From positions 1 through 5,828 of the forward strand of contig CAINOM010000530.1 in NCBI GenBank assembly GCA_903851455.1: a stretch of 5,828 nt of DNA, read 5' to 3'. Below, one piece after another: positions 1 through 5,117 of the stretch. The DNA comes from an uncultured Bacteroidota bacterium (GTDB taxonomy: Bacteria; Bacteroidota; Bacteroidia; Chitinophagales; Chitinophagaceae). Positions within the stretch are counted from its first letter, which is position 1; the number at the start of each line of letters is the position of its first letter. The notes under the pieces are model-generated. The model saw only the letters and a list, made by a program, of their open reading frames with translations, did not search any database and was not told the origin of the DNA. The position numbers and the translations under genes were made by a program.

Positions 1-54
1 AATTACAAAGATCAAACCCAGCAATCCCTGTGCGATCCAAACTGCTATTGCCAT
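1..54 (-). CDS. DoxX-like small membrane protein, N-terminal fragment
   Basis: Reading leftward from an ATG at 54-52 gives 18 uninterrupted codons to the window edge, so only the N-terminus is present. The peptide MAIAVWIAQGLLGLIFVI is a hydrophobic first transmembrane helix with almost no cytoplasmic lead. Start and composition resemble the short DoxX-like integral membrane proteins of Bacteroidota, which begin with an aliphatic-W-I-x-QGLL pattern (family recollection, not a search). A good Bacteroidota promoter lies just upstream at 75-102, which supports the start codon and the strand. The gene is divergent from everything else near it. With 18 residues the family call is tentative; any small membrane protein is possible. 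Confidence 0.5.
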   Translation of the reverse strand, partial: MAIAVWIAQGLLGLIFVI

Positions 55-74
55 AATGTTTTAAGTTTATTTAT

Positions 75-102
75 CAAATGTATAAAATATGTTTAATAGC
101 AA
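75..102 (-). promoter_or_regulatory. Bacteroidota-type promoter for the DoxX-like gene
   Basis: On the minus strand a TACATTTG (82-75) matches the Bacteroidota -7 element TAnnTTTG. A TTG (102-100) lies exactly 17 bases upstream, the spacing known for the TTG-N17-19-TAnnTTTG promoter class. Transcription would begin around 65-70 and give an A/T-rich leader of roughly 10-20 bases before the ATG at 54. This is the only candidate in the window with both elements and correct spacing. Confidence 0.55.
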
Positions 103-316
103 CAGCTTTCCACTCAGGCTTCGCCATTCTGAAATTATCCACAATATCCCCATAGATAATTGGTGTTGGAGCCTATTCATTTTCTATAGACCTTTGTGCC
201 GGAATTAGTCATATTCTCTTCATAGGCTCCTAAAGAACTACTGGGTACATTCTGACTGATCTGGTTTCTTCCTGAGCGTGGCCTGAAAACTGCGAACCGG
301 TAACTGCCAGGTAAAA
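103..316. other. Gene-free stretch with two spaced inverted repeats
   Basis: No convincing gene was found here. Two perfect inverted repeats are visible: AATTATC (133-139) with GATAATT (155-161), and GGAGCCTAT (168-176) with ATAGGCTCC (222-230), the latter with a 45-base spacer. A single 9-base repeat at this separation could arise by chance, so no function is assigned. The minus strand is open from 404 to 177 behind a GTG codon, but the 75-residue product is unrecognised and is treated as spurious. Confidence 0.4.
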
Positions 317-544
317 TGGGGTACGATGGGACATTTGGGGTATGAAACGGGCAATGAAATTTACCGTTACAGCCACCTCCGAAAATTACCCACCCAATGC
401 CCACATGGGGCAGAAACGGGACATGGGTTAATACATAACCGTCTTAATATCAACAAACAAAAATTTTAAAATGCCCCATATCACCACATTTTTTATTTAT
501 TAGAAATGGGGTATCGAGTTGTGGGATAATTAAAAAATGTCCCA
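317..544. repeat. Cluster of TGGGRYA-like heptamers in both orientations
   Basis: Within 228 bases the heptamer TGGG(G/A)(T/C)A or a one-base variant recurs. On the plus strand it occurs at 317-323 (TGGGGTA), 327-333 (TGGGACA), 336-342 (TGGGGTA), 348-354 (CGGGCAA), 406-412 (TGGGGCA), 417-423 (CGGGACA), 424-430 (TGGGTTA), 507-513 (TGGGGTA) and 522-528 (TGGGATA). On the minus strand it occurs at 386-392 (TGGGTAA), 472-478 (TGGGGCA) and 538-544 (TGGGACA). The first four copies start 10, 9 and 12 bases apart, close to one helical turn. The pattern suggests a multi-site protein-binding region or a decayed repeat array. No gene lies within it. The repeats are seen directly; a binding role is inference. 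Confidence 0.45.
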
Positions 545-548
545 CAAC
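471..548. other. Two adjacent stem-loops
   Basis: The first stem pairs 471-479 (ATGCCCCAT) with 506-514 (ATGGGGTAT), nine pairs including one G-T, around a 26-base A/T-rich loop. The second pairs 518-526 (GTTGTGGGA) perfectly with 540-548 (TCCCACAAC) around a 13-base loop, starting four bases after the first ends. Each arm contains a TGGGRYA heptamer, so these could equally be dyad protein-binding sites in DNA. Neither stem is followed by a T-run, which argues against simple terminators. Confidence 0.45.
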
Positions 549-557
549 TAACCCTGC

Positions 558-611
558 GCGGATTTCAGACAAAATCCTGAAAATGCTCAAATCCTGGAGA
601 TCCTGATCCGC
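558..611. repeat. ATCCTG direct repeats inside a GCGGAT/ATCCGC inverted repeat
   Basis: ATCCTG occurs at 574-579, 591-596 and 600-605, the first two preceded by AA. The cluster is bracketed by GCGGAT (558-563) and its complement ATCCGC (606-611), and TTTCAG (564-569) can pair with CTGAAA (577-582). Degenerate ATCCTG-type tracts like this are, as I recall, recurrent intergenic repeats in Bacteroidota genomes. A short interspersed repeat remnant is the likeliest reading. Confidence 0.35.
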
Positions 612-663
612 TTTTATGACAACTTTATGAAACGCCCTAAGTGCAATTTGGGGTTTTAGATAT

Positions 664-671
664 TACTTTTG
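664..671 (+). promoter_or_regulatory. Candidate -7 element for the OmpH-like gene
   Basis: TACTTTTG fits the Bacteroidota -7 consensus TAnnTTTG and lies 27 bases before the chosen ATG at 699, leaving room for a leader of about 20 bases. No TTG or TTTG occurs at the expected 17-23 base spacing; the nearest TTTG (647-650) is only 13 bases away. Only half of the promoter is therefore supported. Confidence 0.3.
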
Positions 672-698
672 AGAGTACACAATCCAAATCTGGCAATA

Positions 699-1295
699 AT
701 GAGAAACACCGCTTTTATTTTGATCTGCGTCTTCGCCTGTGCGTTCGCAGTTAGCTGCAATTCACCACGCCCTAAGGACGCTCCCGCCGCTGTTGCCGCA
801 GGGCCGGTAACCGGTAAGTTCGCCTATGTGAACATTGACACTTTCCAGGAAAAATATGAAGTGCTGAAATCAAAGCAGGAAGAATTTAAGAAACGCCAGG
901 AGGCTATGGACGGTCAGCTGCAGCAGATGTATAACGAGATGCAGAGCGATGCCAATGAGGTGCAGAAGAAAGCACAGGCAGGTACGCTTACCCAAAGTGA
1001 ATACGACATGGCGCAAAAACGCCTGATGCAGACCCAGACTACACTGGAAACCCGCAGGCAGTCGCTTACGGAAGAGCTGCTTAAGGCAAAAGAAGATTTT
1101 AATAAAGACCTGAAAGTGCACCTTGATGCATTCCTGGAGAACTACAACAAGGATAAGCATTACGATTTCATTTTTACCTACACCAGTTCAGGTGGTTCCG
1201 CACTCCTCTATGCCAACAAAGGATTGGATATAACCAAAGACGTGGTAGATGGTATGAACGAGCAGGCAAAGAGCGACAAGGGTAAATCAAAATAG
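699..1295 (+). CDS. OmpH/Skp-family outer membrane chaperone-like lipoprotein
   Basis: A 198-residue predicted exported lipoprotein of the OmpH/Skp family, periplasmic chaperones that hold unfolded outer membrane proteins. Residues 1-19 form a signal peptide (hydrophobic I7-V18) ending in a lipobox-like AVS-C20, so the mature protein would be lipidated on Cys20. A proline/alanine-rich linker (21-38) leads to the family's first strand FAYVNIDT (41-48). A long charged, glutamine-rich helical region (about 50-150) follows, expected to form the coiled-coil tentacles, and then the closing strands DFIFTYT (156-162) and ALLYANKGLDIT (168-179). This matches the usual Bacteroidota OmpH layout. An in-frame TTG at 669 would add ten residues, but it overlaps the candidate -7 element and would spoil the signal peptide, so ATG 699 is preferred. 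The gene stands alone, not beside bamA. Family is confident; the exact chaperone role is inferred. Confidence 0.87.
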   Translation: MRNTAFILICVFACAFAVSCNSPRPKDAPAAVAAGPVTGKFAYVNIDTFQEKYEVLKSKQEEFKKRQEAMDGQLQQMYNEMQSDANEVQKKAQAGTLTQSEYDMAQKRLMQTQTTLETRRQSLTEELLKAKEDFNKDLKVHLDAFLENYNKDKHYDFIFTYTSSGGSALLYANKGLDITKDVVDGMNEQAKSDKGKSK

Positions 1296-1317
1296 TAATA
1301 CTAAACAAGGCTCTCTT

Positions 1318-1362
1318 GGTGAGCGCTTCGCACAGGCTCGCCCGGCCATAGGTAGTTTTTTT
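1318..1362 (+). terminator. Possible terminator after the OmpH-like gene
   Basis: GGTGAGC (1318-1324) can pair with GCTCGCC (1336-1342), seven pairs with one G-T, about 22 bases after the stop codon. Seven T residues follow at 1356-1362. The T-run starts 13 bases beyond the stem, farther than in a classical intrinsic terminator, so termination is only possible. Confidence 0.25.
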
Positions 1363-1386
1363 GAAAATGACAATATGTGAGGTAGC

Positions 1387-1492
1387 GTAACACCTCCCCT
1401 CCTGTTTTTAGGAGGGGATGGCCGAAAACACTGGCGAAGCCGTGTTTTCGGGCTGGGGTGGTAGACTCGCACTGCACAAGGAGGGGTAGTAC
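1387..1492. repeat. Compact palindromic element, likely interspersed repeat
   Basis: A roughly 106-base unit built of nested inverted repeats. TCCCCTCCT (1395-1403) pairs perfectly with AGGAGGGGA (1410-1418) around a six-base loop. CCGAAAACAC (1422-1431) pairs perfectly with GTGTTTTCGG (1442-1451), and the intervening bases form a further GGC-GAA-GCC mini-stem, so this arm is almost fully paired. A third AGGAGGGG (1479-1486) near the right end can pair with the first CCCCTCCT instead, enclosing the whole unit. The outer edges carry GTA (1387-1389) and GTAC (1489-1492), weakly symmetric. No T-run follows. This resembles a REP/MITE-like unit; mobility is inference. Confidence 0.5.
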
Positions 1493-1519
1493 AACATTCA
1501 GTGTGAGCACCGCCAAACC

Positions 1520-1537
1520 TTTATTTTAAGAAATAAA
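1520..1537. promoter_or_regulatory. A/T-rich perfect dyad upstream of the permease
   Basis: TTTATTT (1520-1526) and AAATAAA (1531-1537) form a perfect seven-base inverted repeat with a four-base centre, ending 26 bases before the permease start. Just downstream TATTTTTC (1541-1548) is one base off the TAnnTTTG -7 element, with TTTA (1520-1523) 17 bases upstream in place of TTTG. The dyad could be an operator overlapping a weak promoter, or simply an A/T-rich stretch. Confidence 0.25.
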
Positions 1538-1563
1538 TAGTATTTTTCTGAAAATCATTTCAT

Positions 1564-3012
1564 TTGGAAAATAATACTTCTGAAAATGCGTCCTCGTTTA
1601 AGCGCTCGTTGACGCTGCTTGACGGGGCTCTGCTGGTGATCGGCTCAATGATCGGTTCCGGTATATTCATCGTAAGTGCCGACATCTCACGATCGGTGGG
1701 TAGTGCCGGCTGGCTTATAGTAGTATGGCTTATCTCTGGTTTTATCACGCTTACTGCAGCACTGAGTTATGGCGAGTTGAGCGGTATGTACCCGCAAGCC
1801 GGCGGGCAGTACGTTTACCTCCGCGAGGCATTCGGGAAATTTTACGGCTTTCTATATGGCTGGTCTTTCTTTGCAGTGATACAAACAGGCACCATCGCTG
1901 CGGTAGGCGTGGCCTTTGGCAAGTTTCTTGGTTACCTGGTACCGCAGCTCGGCGATGGAAATGTATTATTCAGTAAGACATTCAACTTCAGTACTCCATA
2001 TGAATACCATATTACCGCAGCCCAGATGGTAGGTATAGGTACCATCGTTTTCCTCACATTCATCAATACAATGGGTGTGAAGAACGCTAAGTGGATACAG
2101 TTCTTTTTCACCTTTGCCAAGATAGCGGCAATGGCTGCGCTGATCATTTTCGGCTTTATCTTTTTTAAAGACCACAGCATATGGACCGGCAATTGGCAGA
2201 ATGCGTGGGCGGCAATGAAAGTGAGCAGGACCGGCGTTGCAATAACTCACGAAAGTCTCGGCACTGGCGCCTTGGTGGTAGCCATGTGCGGCGCAATGGT
2301 CGGCGCACTGTTCTCCAGCGATGCCTGGAACAGCGTCACCTTTATTGCCGGTGAGATAAAGCGCCCTGAGCGTAACATAGGTCTGAGCCTGTTTATCGGC
2401 ACATTCGTAGTCACACTGCTTTACGTGAGCATGAACTTCATGTACCTGAATGTGATGAGCGTAAGCGAAATAGGCCTCGCACCATCTGATAGAGTGGCTA
2501 CTGCCGCGGCGCTGAAGATATTCGGTGGCGATGGAGCAAAGATCATAGCACTGCTGATAATGGTTTCCACTTTCGGCTGCAATAATGGACTCATTCTTTC
2601 TGGCGCGCGGGTATATTATACCATGGCCAAAGACAGCCTTTTCCTCCGCAGTGCAGGCACGCTGAATGGCAAGGGCGTACCCGCAAAAGCGCTATGGATG
2701 CAGTGTATATGGGCTTCCGGCCTATGCCTCAGCGGTCAGTATGGCAACCTGCTGGACTATATTGTGTTCACAGTACTACTGTTCTATATCCTTACCATCG
2801 CTGGCATTATCAAGCTGCGAAAAACGCAGCCGGATATTCCGCGGCCATACAAAGCATTTGGCTACCCGGTAATACCTGTGGTGTATATATTGCTTGCTGC
2901 ATTTATCTGCATCATTTTGTTGTTTACACAAACATTGTACGCCGGCCTCGGACTGGCCATAGTCCTGGTGGGCATACCCATATATTTTGTAACCCAGAAG
3001 AAGCCGCAATAG
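1564..3012 (+). CDS. APC-family amino acid permease (LAT-like)
   Basis: A 482-residue inner membrane transporter of the amino acid-polyamine-organocation superfamily, importing or exchanging amino acids. The hydrophobic pattern fits 12 transmembrane helices. TM1 carries the unwound substrate-site motif GSMIGSGIF (27-35), followed by a TM2/TM3 region with AALSYGELSGMYPQAGGQY (65-83), characteristic of the LAT subgroup. The TM6 region SSDAWNSVTF (251-260) runs into GEIKRPERNIG (263-273), and YYTMAKD (351-357) lies in the TM8-9 loop; both are family landmarks. Length is normal. The start is a TTG: an in-frame TGA lies at 1549-1551, and the next in-frame ATG (residue 29) would delete half of TM1. 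There is no clear Shine-Dalgarno sequence. Substrate cannot be assigned from the sequence. Confidence 0.9.
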   Translation: MENNTSENASSFKRSLTLLDGALLVIGSMIGSGIFIVSADISRSVGSAGWLIVVWLISGFITLTAALSYGELSGMYPQAGGQYVYLREAFGKFYGFLYGWSFFAVIQTGTIAAVGVAFGKFLGYLVPQLGDGNVLFSKTFNFSTPYEYHITAAQMVGIGTIVFLTFINTMGVKNAKWIQFFFTFAKIAAMAALIIFGFIFFKDHSIWTGNWQNAWAAMKVSRTGVAITHESLGTGALVVAMCGAMVGALFSSDAWNSVTFIAGEIKRPERNIGLSLFIGTFVVTLLYVSMNFMYLNVMSVSEIGLAPSDRVATAAALKIFGGDGAKIIALLIMVSTFGCNNGLILSGARVYYTMAKDSLFLRSAGTLNGKGVPAKALWMQCIWASGLCLSGQYGNLLDYIVFTVLLFYILTIAGIIKLRKTQPDIPRPYKAFGYPVIPVVYILLAAFICIILLFTQTLYAGLGLAIVLVGIPIYFVTQKKPQ

Positions 3013-3024
3013 GCGCTGGCTTTC

Positions 3025-3049
3025 TACTTTTGACTTTATACTATTTTTG
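3025..3049 (+). promoter_or_regulatory. Two tandem -7-like elements before the heptose kinase
   Basis: In the 41-base gap after the permease, TACTTTTG (3025-3032) and TATTTTTG (3042-3049) both match TAnnTTTG. For the second, TTTC (3021-3024) sits at a 17-base spacing as a near-match to TTTG; the first has no upstream partner. The second ends only four bases before the ATG, so a transcript from it would be leaderless or nearly so. Confidence 0.3.
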
Positions 3050-3053
3050 AGAA

Positions 3054-4052
3054 ATGAATAAGGCAGAGCTTAAAAAGATATTTGACGATATGAATGGCCT
3101 CCACGTAGTGGTTGTTGGGGATGTAATGCTGGACAATTACTGGTGGGGAAACGTGGATAGAATATCTCCCGAGGCGCCGGTGCCTATTGTGGCGCTGAGC
3201 CGCAGGGAAAGCCGGCTGGGTGGTGCGGCTAATGTGGCGCTCAACTGCAAAGCATTGGGCGCAAAGGTGACACTGGCCAGTGTGATAGGTGATGACAGCG
3301 AAGGCACTAACCTGATAAAACTGGCCAACGAAGCTGGCATAGACAGCAGCCTCATCATGCAAAGCTGGCGCAGGCCCACTACTACCAAGGTGCGCATTCT
3401 GAGCCGCAACCAGCAGATGTTGCGCCTCGATGATGAGACAACCGATGAACTGTATACCGATGAGGAGCATCCGTTCATAGACAATGTATTGAAGTACCTG
3501 CAGCTGGTAAAACCCCAGGTGCTCATATTTGAAGACTACAACAAAGGTGTACTCAAAGAGAATGTGATCAGGCTCATAACGGCACATTGCAAAGAGATCG
3601 GCATTATTACGGTGGTCGATCCTAAAAAGAGGAATTTCCTCGCTTACAGGAATGTCACCATATTCAAACCCAATCTTAAAGAGGTGCGCGAGGGGCTGCA
3701 TATGGAGCTCAGTGACGTTAATGAAAAAGAGCTGGACAAAGCACATGGTAAGCTGAATGAAGCATTGCATCATGAAATCACGTTCATAACGCTATCGGAG
3801 AAAGGGGTGTTCTATAACAATGGGTTCTCGTCCGCCATACTGCCATCGCACATCCGCAACATAGCAGATGTCTCGGGTGCAGGAGATACCGTTGTAGCAA
3901 CTGCTGCATTGGTATACGCTATTACAAAAGACGTAGCACTTATGGCCGATATATCAAACCTCGCCGGCGGACTGGTGTGTGAAGAAGTGGGTGTGGTGTC
4001 GATAAAGAAAGATGATCTGCGCAGGGAAACCGAAGCGTTGCTTTGCAAATAG
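3054..4052 (+). CDS. rfaE1: D-glycero-beta-D-manno-heptose-7-phosphate kinase (PfkB/ribokinase family)
   Basis: A 332-residue cytoplasmic sugar kinase equivalent to the N-terminal half of HldE/RfaE. It would phosphorylate D-manno-heptose 7-phosphate at O-1 to the 1,7-bisphosphate, a step toward ADP-heptose for lipopolysaccharide. Family marks in order: GDVMLDNYWWG (22-32) and the strongly RfaE-type RISPEAPVP (36-44), GGAANVA (56-62) at the substrate site, DYNKG (161-165), DPK (189-191), KPN (205-207), LSEKG (247-251) and the PfkB signature DVSGAGDT (272-279), with catalytic-base Asp278. The cytidylyl/adenylyltransferase half of HldE is absent; the frame stops right after the kinase fold, so that activity must be encoded elsewhere. 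It is 41 bases from the permease and 20 bases from the TSUP gene, so it may share a transcript with the latter. Another PfkB substrate is possible but less likely. Confidence 0.87.
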   Translation: MNKAELKKIFDDMNGLHVVVVGDVMLDNYWWGNVDRISPEAPVPIVALSRRESRLGGAANVALNCKALGAKVTLASVIGDDSEGTNLIKLANEAGIDSSLIMQSWRRPTTTKVRILSRNQQMLRLDDETTDELYTDEEHPFIDNVLKYLQLVKPQVLIFEDYNKGVLKENVIRLITAHCKEIGIITVVDPKKRNFLAYRNVTIFKPNLKEVREGLHMELSDVNEKELDKAHGKLNEALHHEITFITLSEKGVFYNNGFSSAILPSHIRNIADVSGAGDTVVATAALVYAITKDVALMADISNLAGGLVCEEVGVVSIKKDDLRRETEALLCK

Positions 4053-4072
4053 GTTGCCGCTAATTATATCGT

Positions 4073-4828
4073 ATGCAATATTGGGAAGTATTGGTCCTCT
4101 TTTTAGCTATAGCCGTTGTTTACTCATCGGTGGGCTTTGGCGGCGGTTCCAGTTACCTGGCAATACTCGCCCTGTATACATTTCCATTTCAGGAGATGAA
4201 GCTCATCGCGCTTATCTGTAACATCATCGTCGTTACAGGTGGCACTGTCATCTTCATCCGGCATAAGCAGGTAGACTGGAAGAAAGTAATACCCCTGGTT
4301 GTGGTCAGTGTACCTATGGCTTTCATTGGCGCCCGCATGAAGCTCAGCCAGGATACGTTCTTCGTCATCCTCGGCTGCACACTTATCATAGCCGCAATTT
4401 TGCTGTGGATAAAGTACCGGTACGTAACAGATGAAACCGGTGTAACACACAAAAGCAATTATCTCAGGGACGGTTTGTTGGGTGGAGCCATTGGATTTTT
4501 GTCAGGTATGGTAGGCATAGGTGGTGGTATTTTTCTCTCACCCATTCTCAACCTGATAAAATGGGATGTGCCGAAGAAGATCGCCGCCACCGCAAGTTTG
4601 TTCATACTGGTGAATTCGATCTCCGGTATCGCGGGGCAGTTGTCTGCCGTACAGGGTAATATGGATTACACGCGCATAGGGCTGCTTTGTGCTGCTGTGT
4701 TTGTCGGCGGGCAGATAGGGTCGCGTATTGGTGCGCTAAAGTTCAACCAGTTGCTTGTTCGCCGTATGACCGCGGTCGTGGTCTGTGCCGCAGGCGTGGA
4801 GGTTTTGGTAAAGCACTTACATTTGTAA
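4073..4828 (+). CDS. TSUP (TauE/SafE) family anion permease
   Basis: A 251-residue integral membrane protein of the TSUP family, whose characterised members move sulfite, sulfoacetate or other sulfur-containing and organic anions across the inner membrane. It shows the family's internal duplication: the N-terminal half has GFGGGSSYLA (21-30) after the first helix, and the C-terminal half has GMVGIGGGIFLSPIL (145-159), the equivalent glycine-rich turn. Roughly seven to eight hydrophobic helices are separated by a charged central loop (about 114-130). ATG 4073 places TM1 directly at the N-terminus as usual. The stop codon is only five bases before moaD, implying co-transcription and probably coupled translation. 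This context suggests a role in sulfur-compound or oxyanion handling connected with cofactor synthesis, but the substrate is inference. Confidence 0.85.
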   Translation: MQYWEVLVLFLAIAVVYSSVGFGGGSSYLAILALYTFPFQEMKLIALICNIIVVTGGTVIFIRHKQVDWKKVIPLVVVSVPMAFIGARMKLSQDTFFVILGCTLIIAAILLWIKYRYVTDETGVTHKSNYLRDGLLGGAIGFLSGMVGIGGGIFLSPILNLIKWDVPKKIAATASLFILVNSISGIAGQLSAVQGNMDYTRIGLLCAAVFVGGQIGSRIGALKFNQLLVRRMTAVVVCAAGVEVLVKHLHL

Positions 4829-4833
4829 TCGTT

Positions 4834-5067
4834 ATGAGGGTTTTGGCGTTCGGTATTGCAAGAGAAATATTCGGGAGTGCTGCGGTAGATGTTGTCGCCG
4901 ATGGAGTGTCCGCAGCTGAGCTGCAGGAGATCCTAAAAAAGCAATATCCGCGCCTCGCGCAGTTGTCATCATTTATGATTGCGGTGAATGGCGAATATGC
5001 CCAGCCCGGCACTATTATTAGCGCAAACGACGAGGTGGCAATAATACCACCGGTTAGTGGTGGATAA
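4834..5067 (+). CDS. moaD: Molybdopterin synthase small subunit MoaD (sulfur carrier)
   Basis: A 77-residue ubiquitin-fold sulfur carrier. After adenylation by a MoeB-type enzyme and sulfuration, its C-terminal glycine carries a thiocarboxylate that MoaE uses to convert precursor Z (cPMP) to molybdopterin. The sequence opens with the expected strand MRVLAFGIAREIFG (1-14). It has the helix ELQEILKKQYP (29-39), the strand FMIAVNGEYA (47-56), the typical NDEVAIIPPVSGG tail (65-77), and ends exactly at the diglycine with no extension, so it needs no processing. Length fits the family (about 75-85). The longer open frame upstream from 4687 overlaps the TSUP gene and lacks the family N-terminus, so ATG 4834 is chosen. 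moaE follows after 50 bases. No moeB is in the window. Confidence 0.93.
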   Translation: MRVLAFGIAREIFGSAAVDVVADGVSAAELQEILKKQYPRLAQLSSFMIAVNGEYAQPGTIISANDEVAIIPPVSGG

Positions 5068-5072
5068 CAGAG

Positions 5073-5101
5073 TTGTCCAACACCTTTGAGGTGTGAGACA
5101 A
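5073..5101 (+). other. Symmetric intercistronic hairpin between moaD and moaE
   Basis: TTGTC (5073-5077) pairs with GACAA (5097-5101), and ACACCT (5080-5085) with AGGTGT (5089-5094), separated by a 2x2 internal loop (CA/GA) and capped by a three-base TTG loop. Eleven pairs lie in 29 bases with perfect symmetry. It starts six bases after the moaD stop and ends 16 bases before the moaE ATG. No T-run follows, so it is unlikely to be a strong terminator. A role in mRNA stability, partial attenuation or moaE translation is inference. Confidence 0.45.
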
Positions 5102-5117
5102 ATAAGAAGCGCAAACA

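Noticed and set aside
177..404. 75-codon minus-strand open frame with GTG start in the left gene-free region
   Set aside because: No recognisable domain, no promoter or ribosome site, and its sequence is largely made of the TGGGRYA repeat cluster read in the other sense; probably a chance frame.
669..698. TTG start extending the OmpH-like protein by ten residues
   Set aside because: It overlaps the candidate -7 element and puts polar residues before the signal peptide; ATG 699 gives a normal lipoprotein signal.
2694..3050. 118-codon plus-strand frame at the end of the permease
   Set aside because: Out-of-frame reading of the permease C-terminal helices with no family features.
3137..3526. 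129-codon minus-strand frame inside the kinase gene
   Set aside because: Antisense shadow; serine/leucine-rich low-information product.
3036..3773. 245-codon open frame antisense to the heptose kinase
   Set aside because: Shadow of a strongly conserved kinase gene; its product resembles no family I know and it overlaps nearly three quarters of the real gene.
4818..4825. TACATTTG, a full match to the -7 consensus just before moaD
   Set aside because: It lies in the TSUP coding end, has no TTG/TTTG partner at 17-23 bases, and a six-base-specified motif is expected about once or more in a window this size; kept only as a weak possibility of an internal moaD promoter.
4687..4833. Upstream extension of the moaD frame
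   Set aside because: It would overlap the TSUP gene by over 140 bases with an arginine/cysteine-rich segment unlike any MoaD; ATG 4834 begins exactly at the family N-terminus.
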